The notes: generated by a model from the sequence alone, not told the origin. DNA of 64,000 nt from Siphonodentalium dalli (GCA_032622095.1 CP136069.1:154061043-154125042), one strand, 5' to 3'. Positions 47,565-59,775 are shown, counted from the first letter of the stretch. Program-made: numbers and translations.

Positions 47565-47652
47565 GGTTAGAGCACAAGAATAGTTCTTTACCAGAATAAA
47601 TCGAGTCGGAGACGAGATTTATTCTGGTAAAGAACTATTCGCGTGCTCTGAC
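47565..47652. repeat. Hairpin with CGAG tip
   Basis: GTTAGAGCAC..GAATAGTTC and TTTACCAGAATAAATC (47565-47602) are mirrored at 47616-47652. The loop GAGTCGGAGACGA lies between TC and GATT, giving CGAG twice on the same strand, as in the hairpins at 8748, 18924 and 19845. Confidence 0.82.
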
Positions 47653-48435
47653 CGACTTAGAGCACAATTGACCGCACATAATGCGATTATCTCGAAATAC
47701 GCAATTGATCGTGCGTTGAACACGACGTACAATCCGTGTGCTGGCCGAGATTAACACAATGACCCGTTAGCCACACCAATCATCGTGATTACCCATGCAG
47801 TGATCGCCGTTGAATGTGAATAAATATGTCCGAAACGACACGGATTTACGTGTGACCCGACCCGTTTTCACAAACCAAGTCACCCGCAGATGTGTTTGGA
47901 AAGTCAAATGTGGAAGTCGCATGATTGTGTCTTACTATTATTATATACATTGTGTTAGTGGATCATGAATTCCGAAGAAGTCTGTGTGCCAGAATGATGA
48001 CATGGAATTTGGACCTGTAACCAACAACCAACTACTTTTTGCCAAAGGTAATGGTGCACATCATTATTATGTGACAAACGTGTCGCCTTTTCAAGAAACT
48101 GTTTCGAAATTACTACCATAATAGTCCATTGGTTCCTCCAGAGTTGGTTCCTCCAGATTCTCCAGATACAAGTTCTGTTGTTAGTTATATCGGATATGTG
48201 GAGCGCTATATAGTGAAGTGTTGATTCTGTTGGATTATTGGATATATTACTATTTAGTGGTTCTAAATGTAAATGTTAATTCGTTTAGTTTCATCGTTGG
48301 ATTAGTGGTCCTGAGAATATTTTCGGAACTGGATTAGTTTTGTGGAATAATTATAATAAATGTAATTATTCTACTAGTTAATAAATAATTCAACCAATGC
48401 ATGTGTTACTATTGCCACCCCTCCGTTCGTCCTGT

Positions 48436-48472
<37 letters not shown>

Positions 48473-49450
48473 ATTTTTGGTAAATCACACCCAATTCCCA
48501 AGGGTGGCAAACTAATATTTCAGTGATATCCCATTTTTCGACACGCGCCACTCTTAACAAACAAATCGCGCGGTCGTTTCAATGTAGCTTCAGTTATTAT
48601 ACAAGAGGACATGCATCACCCACCCGCACTCCCCTTATACGCCGTCCCTATATATGTGCCTGCTTAGTATATTAGAGGTGCATAGATAGTAACGGCGTAT
48701 AATGGCAGTGTGTTTGGGGGAAGCAGAGCGCTGTTCGTGCCCCTGTGACCTCTGGTAATTGAAGCTACGTCGAAGCGCCCGTGCGATTTGTCTGCTGTGG
48801 GTTGCGTGTGCCTAACAATGGGGTAATCATTGAACTATTCATTCGCCAGCCTTGGGAATCGGTGTGCTTTACCAAAAATCAGGGAACGATTGCAACAATG
48901 GGATTGTGCTCTAAACACAGTTATGGGATGTTAATGAAAGGTTGGAAATTTGTTTAATGCATATACTCGGTGCGCTTTTTAACTGAAAAAACTAATAATA
49001 ATAACAATAGCATGAACTCCTTGAATATATCGAACCAGGATCGATTGGTATCACTAGCAACAGAACTTACCTACATGACCAACAGACGTCCCAACATTAT
49101 AGCAGTACATGTTGTCCACGCATGATCATGGAAACATGACTGTTTTAAAATTCAACTTTCAAATGCCGAATAACTATAAGGAGTTGTTCGGGTGTGTACT
49201 GGCGCACCATCATCTTGCAGACGGAGCAGTTAGGTTGGCACCAGTTGGACAAATTGAGATTTCAGTGACATATATTGTATGAAAGGATACACCAAGCCCG
49301 AGATAATCGGAATGCGCCCTAAATACACCTACATGTATACTGTACTGGCGGTACTGTTGTTATATGCATATACTTAATAATATGTGCTTGCATGGAAAGA
49401 CATATAGACGTACATGTATCATGAATTAGTTTGAATAGGACGAAAGGCAC
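47653..49450. other. No gene seen
   Basis: Contains a TA microsatellite at 48440. The stretch 48530-48860 is GC-richer, with TCGCGCGG-like words on both strands (ACAAATCGCGCGGTCGTTTC, AAGCGCCCGTGCGATTTGTC), suggesting an old inverted repeat. No coding frame. Confidence 0.5.
48440..48470. repeat. (TA)n microsatellite
   Basis: About 15 uninterrupted TA dinucleotides. Confidence 0.95.
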
Positions 49451-49786
49451 ATGGCGGTTTCAATCGTATTTGTCATTAAAAATTTAATTCGAAGATGTTG
49501 TATACTACAGTATATATATACCCCATCCACATATAAGTGGAGCTCCTTCGGGTTGGTCATTCAAAAATTTACACGGGTGATGTTCAGACTCGACAACAGC
49601 ACGAAGCAGTTGGATGTTGATAATGAATATGCCGAAGCAGTAGAAAGTGAAGTCATTTATACTCAGAAAAACAACCGTCCTATGTGTGGATTCCCAGCAT
49701 ATTCTATACACGAAACAATATACATACACCAGCAAGAATTAAGGCAGGAAACAATATGCTGTAACACTGACAAAATGGAACTGTAA
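49451..49786 (+). CDS. Unrecognised 111-codon frame
   Basis: ATG in a fair context (ACATGGCG), with a protein-like second half: acidic DVDNEYAEAVESEV followed by NNRPMCGFPAYSI. It ends 13 bases before the TTAA of MITE copy E. A splice acceptor-like TACTACAG lies at about 49510, so the second half could be a terminal exon joined to an upstream exon outside the visible structure. No domain was recognised and no homologue can be claimed; chance is a serious alternative. Confidence 0.2.
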   Translation: MAVSIVFVIKNLIRRCCILQYIYTPSTYKWSSFGLVIQKFTRVMFRLDNSTKQLDVDNEYAEAVESEVIYTQKNNRPMCGFPAYSIHETIYIHQQELRQETICCNTDKMEL

Positions 49787-49798
49787 AATTTATTCTCT

Positions 49799-50191
49799 TT
49801 AACCCTTTACCCAACAAACCGGCCAAAACCGGCCAAATAAAGCTTCAACAGCCTAAAATATCTTCGGTCTGTCTCAATAAAACCATACAAATATGGATAT
49901 CATTGGAACCGGCTCCTTGACCACATTGTGATGGTTACAGTTATACCCTGTGCCAATGCATTCTCTTATATATGCGAGTCGACCATAGGTCGCCTCGCAT
50001 ATATAAGAGAATGCATTAGCCTAAAAAAAGGTCTTTTTTTAACACATTTTTTCTTACATTCTTTAACAATTTTATAATTTTTAATGTGTTAAGCCAATGC
50101 ATTCTCTTATATATGCGAGGCGACCTATGGTCGACTCGCATATATAAGAGAATGCATTGGCACAGGGCCCTTCTGTTGGGTAAATGGTTAA
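49799..50191. mobile_element. piggyBac-like MITE, copy E, two palindromes
   Basis: TTAA-CCCTTTACCCAACA at the left, TGTTGGGTAAATGG-TTAA at the right. Palindromes lie at 49953-50019 and 50094-50160, in opposite orientation. Between them is a single TTTTTTCTTACATTCTTTAA unit, which is expanded in copies B and D. The unpaired left part (CCGGCCAAAACCGGCC, AAGCTTCAACAGCC) matches copies A, C and F. Confidence 0.88.
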
Positions 50192-51229
50192 TAGTTATGC
50201 GTAGCAAAGCAATCGTCGTTGTTTGGCGTCGTGCACAACATATTCGCAGAAACACGCATTATTGTTTACGTTGGTGGCATTGAAATAATTTAGTTGAAGT
50301 TTAATAACACAATATGTTAAATATGTATACTCATTATAGCGCGCCGCTTGTATACTGTTTTGCAAATTATTGAAAGCTGTGGTCCGATGGGCATTTTATT
50401 TATAGATAATTGTTTTTTCCGGTTTAAAAGTCGCACTGCGCGACCGGGATGCCGAGTCCGGTAAAAGATGTAGTTGGGAATTTCAATTTCGTTTATTGTC
50501 CTTTACATTATTAAGTCAATAATGTTGATTTTTGGTTTGTGACAAGCTATGTCATGTACCAATACAAGAAATTTAAAAGATAATTTGTAAGTCTTATATT
50601 TCAACTTTTATAGATATGTTTCGTTCTGCAGCCCACTGATGGTTGTGGTCGGAGACGGCCGAGTCGGTCGCCGGTTCGTTAATTATGTGCTGGTTGTTAT
50701 TGTTATTTTAACGGAATTCTGAGTTGGTTATTCGCGAAACCAATATATTTTATATTCTATAATTACAATCATGGGTATATAATATATGATCTTGAGCGCG
50801 TTACCATTTCTGACTATGGTTTTCTTGTATTTGAGTGCTGTCGCACATTGCACAGTGTGTAGACACAATTAGCAATACATTACTCCTATTTAAATTCGCG
50901 CAATATTATGTTTCGCTTAGTTTTGAATTCGCGCACTTTAATTTCGCGCACCTAGCTGCGCGAATTCAAAACTGACAAATATATTTGTCGTTTATGAAAA
51001 CACATGCATTGTTTAAACATAATCACGGCGGATTTACACCCTGTAGACCATAACTGCAAGATTCCTTTTGTTGCGATGATGGAAGTTTATAATGCTCCAA
51101 ATAATTATTCTAATATGGACATCAATTAAATGAACTCGAAAGCAAAATCCCACGACCGCGAATGCAACCGACTTCAGAAAAAACAACACCTGGCCGTGGG
51201 CTGTGATGTGTATCATGACATAACTAGCT
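50192..51229. other. No gene seen
   Basis: AT-rich, with a hairpin at 50919. Around 50630-50690 GTCGGAGACGGCCGAGTCGG is locally GC-rich. No coding signal. Confidence 0.5.
50919..50973. repeat. Hairpin with CGCGCA tip
   Basis: AGTTTTGAATTCGCGCA pairs with TGCGCGAATTCAAAACT. The loop repeats TTTCGCGCACC. A related tip occurs at 57266 with different stem arms. Confidence 0.8.
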
Positions 51230-52730
51230 CAGACTGTTTGGACATGGTGTCACTCCAGGGTGGTGAATAAGGTTGCGTGCTTTTACTGTACGTTGATGAT
51301 ACAGTAGTTTTCGCTGAATCGGCGAAAGATATGCGGATTGCATGCAATGAAACAATTTTCAGAATACTGCTCATTTTGGAAGCTAAATGTAAACGTAACA
51401 AAAACCAAAATGATGATATTTGATGTGACAAGTCACCAAGACCACGAATATTAGCCAACAACGAACCCTTACAAGTCGTATCACAATTTAAATATCTAGG
51501 TATAGCATTTACAAGAAATGGTTCCTACGGTAAAGCGATAAGTGGGTTGATATCGAAAGCCAATCGATCAATGTTTGGTCTCTTACACAAAGCAAGCAAA
51601 TTCGACATATCAGTCGATATACAGATTTAATTATTTTCTAGAACTGTGAAGCCCATTTTGCTATATGGTTGTGAAGTTTGGGGATATCAAACACAATATG
51701 TTAAAAGAATAGAGAAAGTACAATTGAAATTCCTCAAATATGTCCTTGAACTAAAGCCGAGTACTCCAACTGTCATGGCGTATGGGGAATATATCGAATC
51801 CATTGAGTGTCGACATTAAAAGCAGAATGCTAAATTACTGGACCAACCTAATTACATCGGACACACAAAATAAATAAAATTTTATATGAGCATATGTTAT
51901 TGGAGTACACGCACGGATTAGATAGCCATCCTTGGATTACATATATTAAGGACTTGTGTCGCGAAGCCGATGTATCATATATATATATATGTGGTATAAC
52001 CAGTTGATAGATGCAGCTAGTATGCAATATGCTAAGGTCACCATTCGTAAGAATCTTGAGAGTAAATTTGTAAGTGAATGGCGAAGTGAAATATCAACTA
52101 TGGAAAAGTGTAGAACATATCGAATCAGTAAGCACGATTTTGGAATTGAAAATATCTTTCAGTGCTAAATTATAGAAATATTAGATTACTGTAAAAATTT
52201 AGGTGCACTAATAATTATCTTCCCATATAAACTGGGTCTTGGTCTAAGTCTAAGAAACCTGCACACATTGCACTCGCTGTTCAATAGGGGACGAATACCA
52301 TTTGATCATGGAATGCACCAGTGTTAGAGCTCTTTAAGAACAGATTTCTACCCCGCCATCTTACTGAACAAATAAACGTTTATAACTTCTGCTCAATTCT
52401 AAACACAACCGACACTGTGCACATGAACAAGTTGTGTGGGTTTTTAAGATATGCCCAACATGTTGCATAGTTCACTCCCTATCGAGGGTAAACCTCACAG
52501 GAATGAACTATATATGCAAACATTGGCATACTATATTATTCGGATCACCGCAGCACCACCTTGCCTTAGACATACATGTGACGACGGCAAATGTATACGA
52601 TGACTTTATTAAATTCCAATGTTTTACTTACTATTTTATTTGTTTACACCATAGTGCTATTTATTATATATTGATTTGTTCGTATATTACATATGTAATT
52701 AGAACAACAATAAAGAATCTTGAATCTTGC
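51230..52730 (+). pseudogene. Decayed LINE reverse transcriptase, 3' half
   Basis: The catalytic box YVDD is at 51289-51300. Further along in shifting frames come FKYLGIAFTRNGS (about 51490), FGLLHKASKFDI, KPILLYGCEVWGY (about 51650) and IEKVQLKFLKYVLELK, then at 51995-52165 the C-terminal region, NRFLPRHLTEQ (about 52340) and NKLCGFLRYAQ. At least four frameshifts or stops. The YLGI...LLYGCEVWG layout fits a jockey/I-superclade LINE. The 3' UTR ends near AATAAAGAATCTTGAATCTT (about 52710). The N-terminal palm and endonuclease are missing. Confidence 0.78.
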
Positions 52731-54600
52731 TTTCGTGCACATGCATGCAACCTAGCATATTTGTATTTCTTATACAAGCATTTCAACATCGTCGATGTTA
52801 CCATGATTGATAACATATTGTATAATTAAATACCAAATGAAGATGAATACGTACATAATTGTGCACAAGTGAGCGATAGACAGAAGGGTGAACAATTGGG
52901 ATGGGAGACAAGTTATTTCAACTTAGAAAAGCTCTTCTCCCATGACAAAATTAACAACAACGGGTTAGAACTGAGGCATAAGTGAGAGAATTAAACTAAA
53001 TAATCAAAGGGATATGTCAACGCTGAAACAACTCGAATAATAATGATTAGTAAAAGTTAGGTTGGTTCGGAGGTAAGGGGACGAAAATCACAGACATAAT
53101 GTTATGTGTGCAGGTGTAAAGGTTACTGAGCGATATTTTGTTGGTTCAGTTTCATTGATCCGATCTATTTCATAGTTGCCGACACGTTTCGATAATATGA
53201 TATAGTTTTGAACAGCTGAATATAATATTTTTGTTTCATTGGTAACTAGGAGTGATCCAAATAGTAGCTGCTCAATGTGCAGTCCAGTTCTTGATATGTT
53301 TTTCATCTAAAAATAGTGATCCGCATTCTCATACTGGAAGCACAAGCACAATTTGGACTAGTTACTTGCGCCAGTCCATGCTGGACGCAAGTAATGTTTT
53401 CTGCTCGGATGTCTGTTTAATTGTCTGTTTATCCTTCCGTGAATATGTTATGTCATACCGGAAGTACATACTGTAAATAATATGAAATGGTTGCATCAAT
53501 TGTAATTTAAATCCACATATATACTTAATTTGCATCGTTATTTGGTTTTATTTTGGTAATAAATCGTTAATAAATGAACATTTTTGGATTATTTCTTTCT
53601 GGAAACCGACCAAGACGCCATGACGTGACGACGCACATCAGGACGTCACGAGCTGCATGGGCGCGCAAAACACCAGACATGATTGCGTCGATGTCCAGAC
53701 AGCCGAGACTCGTATTACAACGACTGTCTAAACCATTCCATTTGCCAACAACTTCGTGTTTTATTATTATAAATATATATATACTGCATGAAAACAAAAG
53801 TGGGCAACAGTACTGCCCATTATAAGCCTATTTTATGTAACTTGAAACTCGAAATAATGAGTTGAGATCAAGTCTAAAAAAATGCGTGAGGAATCGTTTT
53901 TTTTTCTCGCATAGACAGTGAGGTGCGAACATATTTCTAGAAAGTTCAAAACATTTTCGAAAGATCCCGGTGCATATAAATCATGTCCGGCCAAACAGTC
54001 GAGCACGTGGTTCAATTGAAAAACAATTGCACTGAAAAATGTGAATGTGGAAACATGGATAATTAAAATGCCTTATTAATTAACTGGGGAAACAAGCTTT
54101 CTCATTCTCAACGCAATAGACATTTTGATGATGTTCCCGAAGATTGTAGATCAGTCGCTAATGGGGGAATGTTCTCATTGACACACTGTTAATCAAAGAC
54201 TAGCCAATGGTCGCGTGTCTTTTATTTAATTGTGTCGGTATTTGTAATGATGCTATTCTAGTCACACTCACCCAATTGGTATATAATATAGCATCATCGG
54301 CAACCAATCGTGTTCACACCCTTTATATGAAAGATGTCTATATTGTTCTATAAATATGTCAAACAACTCGTACGTATTACTAAGACTAGCATTAGTGTAA
54401 TAGATCAACTTGAGATAGCAGATATTCTGTCCATACACACAACTATTTCAGCGATGGATGAACTGAGATTTGATATCTAGAGTTTTGTTATCGATCTCTC
54501 TTAAACGAGGGGCCACCACCCGTGGTTCAAACTATTGTTGGTAAGACACCACAAAACATGCCAAATGTGTGATGGGCGCAAGTATAGGCAGCTCCAGTGA
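52731..54600. other. No gene seen
   Basis: A frame at 53574-53825 is Arg/Ser-rich and crosses a CG-rich patch (GACGTGACGACGCACATCAG); the opposite strand is open too, and no motif was recognised. Near 53395-53440 TCTGTTTAATTGTCTGTTTA may be a decayed retroelement tail. Confidence 0.45.
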
Positions 54601-55326
54601 GTGCATTCTAGTTATCAAATGATTATGAAATTTGTCGCCGTTTACGTCGCTACAATTATTAAGCCTACATGTAATAAAATTTTGCCTTTTCTGGGACCAT
54701 TATACAAGTACATTAAAACGAATATATTGGACTTGTTTGCCAGAATGTCTGGTTTGAAGATTAATATTGGTAAATGTTCGGTTTGGGGACAAAAAAGAAC
54801 TGTGCATTGGCACCAATTCCAAATTGCAACGTTAAGGTAACAAATTCGTTCACATTGTTAGGTATAAAGTTTTGCACTAATCCGGCAGAAACTCTGCAAA
54901 TCAACTACATGGGGAAGATTGATGAATTAAAGAAATAAATTGGAATATAGACTCTTAACATCACTGGGTAAATTATATTGATAAATAGGACTAAATTCAA
55001 GCCAATTAACTTATCGCTAAATGTTTTCCTCAAAGAGTTAGAGTTGAATTATAGATACCAATGTGATAATTATACCGCACGAAGTCAATCGAAACAAGAA
55101 GAATTTTCGAAAAACTGGTTCCTTTTAGAAAAGGCTTTACATGTATAATATGTACCCAGGAATCAACAGAAATCATCTTAAGTATCCTGCAAATTATCTC
55201 TTCACCAGTTCGAAAACTCACTTAGTTATTATACCCAGAAATACGATACTCCCCGCCAATATCACAATGCCGTCGATGGTTCGATGTCGTGCCGATACGC
55301 CGTACACAGGAACAAAGTTGAAGGAT
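54601..55326 (+). pseudogene. L1/Tx1-like LINE RT fragment
   Basis: MSGLKINIGKCSVWG at about 54745-54790 matches the post-catalytic SGLKINxxK box of L1/Tx1 reverse transcriptases. After a frameshift near 54835 comes NSFTLLGIKF, the LLGI box, then INYMGKIDELKK followed by stops. The palm motifs are not preserved and the copy is dead. The 3' side is interrupted by MITE copy F. Confidence 0.65.
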
Positions 55327-55713
55327 TTAACCCTTTACCCAACAGAAGGGCCCTGTGCCAATGCATTCTCTTATATATGCGAGTCGACCATAGGTCGCCT
55401 CGCATATATAAGAGAATGCATTGGCTTAACACATTAAAAATTATAAAATTGTTAAAGAATGTAAGACAAAATGGTAAAGTTTTTTTTTTAGGCCAATGCA
55501 TTCTCTTATATATGCGAGGCGACCTATGGTCGACTCGCATATATAAGAGAATGCATTGGCACAGGGCATAACTGTAACTATCACAATGTGGTCAAGGAGC
55601 CGGTTCCAATGATATCCCTATTTGTATGGTTCTATTGAGACAGACCGAAGATATTTTAGGCTGTTGAAGCTTTATTTGGCCGGTTTTGGCCGGTTTGTTG
55701 GGTAAAGGGTTAA
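55327..55713. mobile_element. piggyBac-like MITE, copy F, inverted, two palindromes
   Basis: TTAA on both sides; CCCTTTACCCAACA and TGTTGGGTAAAGGG are intact. It lies in reverse orientation relative to A, C and E (the CCGGCCAAAACCGG block is at the right). Palindromes at 55358-55424 and 55493-55559. The best preserved copy, so probably the youngest; it landed in an already dead LINE. Confidence 0.9.
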
Positions 55714-55858
55714 AATCTGAATTACCATATAAAATGAACATACATTCCATTTATCCCAATTTACATGTCAGTCACTTGGAGTGCATATGGTGTACGAAAG
55801 ATGTATAAATGAAGTGAGCGAGATGTGAGCGAATTGGAAGAATGTCACTTGATATATA

Positions 55859-56820
55859 ATGTGTACCTACGTTTATATTTACATTCCTTCATTGATGTCT
55901 GTTTATTCCAATACAAAAAAATTAGTTCACTTATTTATGGCTTTGCCAAATCCAAACAAAAAGTTCATAGTGAATACTATTTTGTTCAGATTTATTTGGA
56001 ATGATGACACAACTGCTTATATGTCACATCATAACCTCAATATTATTTTCAAGAGAGCCAACAATGAACTAAATAATATAAGCCAACGGTGTAAAGCTAA
56101 CAAATTATCCCTAAATATTGAGAAAACTAAATCTATGTTGATTCAACCTACCGGAGGGGAGTATAGATGTGGAAATCACCAGTTTACCATGGGTAGTCAA
56201 TTGATAGAGAGAAGTGGTAACGCACAAACACTCATTTAAATTTCTTGGAATTCACTTAGATGATACTCTTTACTTTTTAAGTAATGCATCATCAATAGCA
56301 ACAACATTTCTCATTCGCTGTATTTTATAAATCGAGTCAAAAATATTCCACCCCATTCATGCCTGAAAACCCTATATCTTACATAAATATAAAGCCATTT
56401 ATTATATGGCATAGACCTTAGGGGGAATGCGAAATCCTGTAACAGATTAATGGCAATCCAGAAAAGGCTTTACGCACTATACAAGGGGCCTGTATGACCC
56501 CTCTAAGAAGATAGAGGAGTCATACAGACCCCCTATTTGCAAAATGTAAAATACTGAAGATCCATGACTTAAATACTTTAAGAGTTAGCCTATTCGCTTT
56601 CGATTGCAGAAACATAACAATACCACAATCTCTCCTTCCTTATTTAGTATGGAAAAAGAAAGGGAAACTCTACACTCCAGACTTAGAAGAAAAAAACAAA
56701 CCCGAACTGCATTTAGTTCTCTCTTGTCATTTCACGTCATTCCACATAAATGGAATTTTTAAAAGTCAAATATGCGTTCTATCTCATCAAGAAATTCTTT
56801 CAAAAACCGTCTTTTAGACT
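55859..56820 (+). pseudogene. Chimera of two LINE RT fragments
   Basis: The open frame 55859-56239 begins with LFMALPNPNKKF...ILFRFIWN, typical of the L1/Tx1 post-RT region. Without a stop it then passes into NNELNNISQRCKANKLSLN, the KLSLNxxKTK box of another LINE group; FKFLGIHLDDTL follows in a different frame at about 56230. Later decayed pieces (NIPPHSCLKTLYLTY, near 56340-56390) belong to the second group. The switch is near 56050. Neither part is functional. Confidence 0.6.
56485..56533. repeat. Hairpin inside LINE remnant
   Basis: GGGGCCTGTATGACCCCTCT pairs with AGAGGAGTCATACAGACCCC around an 8-base loop, breaking the RT remnant. Confidence 0.75.
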
Positions 56821-57265
56821 CTATTGTATATTATATTGTAGATTGTAGATGTTATTAATATACCAATGTGTGTGCAAGGTATGTGTGTGAGCTGTGTACG
56901 AATTTCGTCCCCACCATGCCCGTCTATATATCTATTCAATCGTTGTTGGCAGATATTGTTCTGTATATAAATGTATAATATAATAAACAAAAAATAAAAA
57001 AGAGGCGGTTGAAGATTTGATGCATATATTATTTGTGATGTTAAAAAAGTCTCAATACAGACACAATTTTGGGCTGTCTTATCAAGGCTATTCAAATTTA
57101 CAATGATTTGTACGTCGCTTGACATTGAGTAATGATTTTGATATTGGTTGGCCGAATGTAAATATAGGCCGTCATGTATATAGGCTATTCAGTGTCATAC
57201 ATTTCCTAATGCATGTAACTAACGTAACTCTCTTGTTTTCCCTGTGGTATACGTTTAATTCAGAG

Positions 57266-57326
57266 TCGTACTATTTTTCTCTTAGTCTTAAATTCGCGCA
57301 CCGACGGATGCGCGAAAAATAGTACT
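57266..57326. repeat. Hairpin with CGCGCA tip
   Basis: GTACTATTTTTC pairs with GAAAAATAGTAC. The tip AATTCGCGCACCGACGGATG leads into CGCGAA and resembles the tip at 50919, although the arms do not. Confidence 0.65.
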
Positions 57327-59103
57327 GCTCGATTTTAAATACGAGTAAGGTACGGTATTATATCACGAAACCGAAAGTAGACATCACCTATATGTTGGCC
57401 ACGACCAAGAAAGGATTCATCGCTAAACTACAATTTTAATGGACAAACTACGTTTTCGGCAGTTAAAAAGAACGTGTGAAATTCGCCATGTGTTATGTTT
57501 TGATACCCCCTCTCCCTATTTATATAGGTACACATAAAAAGGTTCCGCCTGATATATTCGAGGATATCTTCAATCTTCAGCTGTGGTAATCAGAATGCGA
57601 TGAAACTTTGGGAAGATATCTTATAACTAAAATGATATGGCGAGTGGCTGCATGCTTGAATGAGCACAAAGTAAATGGGACACGTCGACTTCCCATAAAT
57701 CACAAAATTACTGTATTCACCGAGATGTATGGTGGACATCTGGTCGTGTTCAAATATCAGAATGTTAGGATAATGACGGTGGACTTCTCATCTCATTGGT
57801 GAATTGGCACCAATAGCACCAACGGGAGCGATCACTGTTGAACAAAATTAGGTAGATACTATAAAAATGCCAACATCTAACGGCTATGTAAAACGATATA
57901 TCATTCACAGAAATTTGTCAGAATCTTCAACAACGAAAAATAAAATCATCGATGATTCATTTAACATGTGATTGGATAATGTCACTACACGATATGAAAT
58001 TCCTTATCTACGGCAAGTGGAATTGGCAGCCTTATGGCAGTATTGAATGTTATGTCTAATTATGATGTCTACTTATTGCCACGGGAGAACCAATCATTTC
58101 TCCAAGTCTTGTCGTGGCACGAAGTTACTTACAGAACTAAGCTCTATTCTTCTACCATCATACCACACTTTTGAAATAGGCACTAATGGTGCTCACTCAA
58201 TCATGCAAGCACTCGGCGTGTCGACATTAGCACTCTACGTCAGTCCAAGCAGTCAGAATATATACAGGTCGCAGGCACAACCTGAATTCAACTATTACAG
58301 TAATATATAACTATCATAGTTGAATATAAATATTGCATTTTTGTGAATTGGATAAAAGAGGGATAATCCAAAATCATATTACACAAAAATTATTTTAAAA
58401 ATCAGTGCTAATTTCGTACCATGTTTTTGTGTGTGATGAAATAACATTTCTCGATCCATGCGAATGATTAATCATGATATCACATGATCGTCCAGTCAAT
58501 TAACTTCAATTTGTCTAAATATTGTAACGAAGGAGCGAGTGAGTCACATGTCAGTCATTTAGCAAGGCATACTTGTGGCGTTATTACAGAAAATAAGCTG
58601 GCGCAAAAGGTTACTCAACAAATTTTATCTGGACACTATTCATTTGCTGCAATATTACTAAGAATGTAATGTAACTGTATACACTGGGATGCGCTATCCC
58701 AAAGTTTCCTCCGAAAACAGAGAAAAGGTGGATTTGGTACTGTCAAATTCAACTATAATAGAATTCACGATGAGCCTGAAATGATATGCATGTAAACATT
58801 TCCGCCATCGGTCGCAGGATTCTTGAGATAGAGTGTAATGTGTCAGGAGGGACTTACTTATATTGAGGTGCTCATATTACACGAATACGTTGATCAATTC
58901 AGCTACATTATACTCACCGTCGTGGAGCGCACGCTGGAGCATAATTATTCAGCAAATGTGAGGAATGGTATGTTCAGCTGTAGATGTAGAAGTATTCCAA
59001 CAACACAAAAACAAACTTCCAGTACCTTCTAAGAACGTTAAGTGATCATTCAGTGTTTATAGTATAGATGTATCGCCACCAAGAATTATAATAAATCATT
59101 TCA

Positions 59104-59277
59104 ATGAACCAATATTCACACAGTACATGCGCTCTGGAAGATCTTCAAACAAGGCGTAATTTTTTGGAATATGCAAAGGGTCCTGGCAGTCGTCTCTTGG
59201 TTCCTGTTGGAGATTCAGAAATGATTCCAATTATTCACGAATTCACTCAGAATGCAGCGGAAGTTCCCCACGGCTAG
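59104..59277 (+). CDS. Unrecognised 57-codon frame
   Basis: ATG to TAG with balanced, protein-like composition (RNFLEYAKGPGSRLLVPVG then FTQNAAEV). No family recognised, no clear splice sites at its edges, and no second copy in the window. Listed only as a candidate; chance is likely. Confidence 0.12.
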   Translation: MNQYSHSTCALEDLQTRRNFLEYAKGPGSRLLVPVGDSEMIPIIHEFTQNAAEVPHG

Positions 59278-59704
59278 CCTGAACAAATTTAAGATGGACC
59301 AGATGCCACTTTGCTTTTTGAGTCTGTTGCAACCCGCATTCATATATGAACGCAAATATTTTCTTAAAGCTTCCAGTTGTCAGACAGCGGTCCGCTATCG
59401 GTCTGTGAATAGCCCGTTGAGTGTTGGAGTTGCCGATAACAATTCTTTGTGCTTCTCGCGAAATAACTGCCTGCCAAATTGAAAATTCCAGTTTGAAATG
59501 GAACTTCGTCTGTGACAGACTGGGGTTCTGATGATAGCTTCAATTTGCAAATTGTCTTGAGGTGACACGCATGTCAAGCAGACTGCGCTCTAAATTGAAT
59601 TTCCTATCGTCTCCTATTTGTAAATGACTCCGGTGTGTCTTGTGTGCGCTCCTAATTCGCGAATTGATTCTGGAACGTGCCGTTTTTATCAGTAACGTCT
59701 GTAG

Positions 59705-59775
59705 TCACATTGGAAGAAGTTGTCTTAATTTATTTATATTGATTTGAATAAACTTTGACTTGATTGATTCGATTG
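59705..59775 (+). mobile_element. LINE/SINE 3' tail remnant
   Basis: GATTTGAATAAACTTTGACT followed by TGATTGATTCGATTGAT: an AATAAA-like signal and a short degenerate tandem tail, comparable to that at 4931. No body is recognisable upstream. Confidence 0.4.

Noticed and set aside
52434-52829. 131-codon frame after the LINE RT remnant
   Set aside because: Overlaps the end and 3' UTR of the decayed LINE in the wrong frame; the LINE reading (NRFLPRHLTEQ, NKLCGFLRYAQ) accounts for its start.
53567-53825. Overlapping plus- and minus-strand frames in a CG-rich patch
   Set aside because: Both strands open over the same bases, no recognised motif, no splice context; composition alone can produce this.
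22683-55559. CRISPR-like array of conserved palindromic repeats
   Set aside because: Copies are dispersed over 50 kb inside TTAA-flanked elements with terminal inverted repeats, in an animal-like genome with no cas genes or regular spacers.
55262-55571. 92-95-codon frames over the paired palindromes on both strands
   Set aside because: They translate the 67-bp palindromes of the MITE twice and recur at other copies (49.9-50.2 kb).
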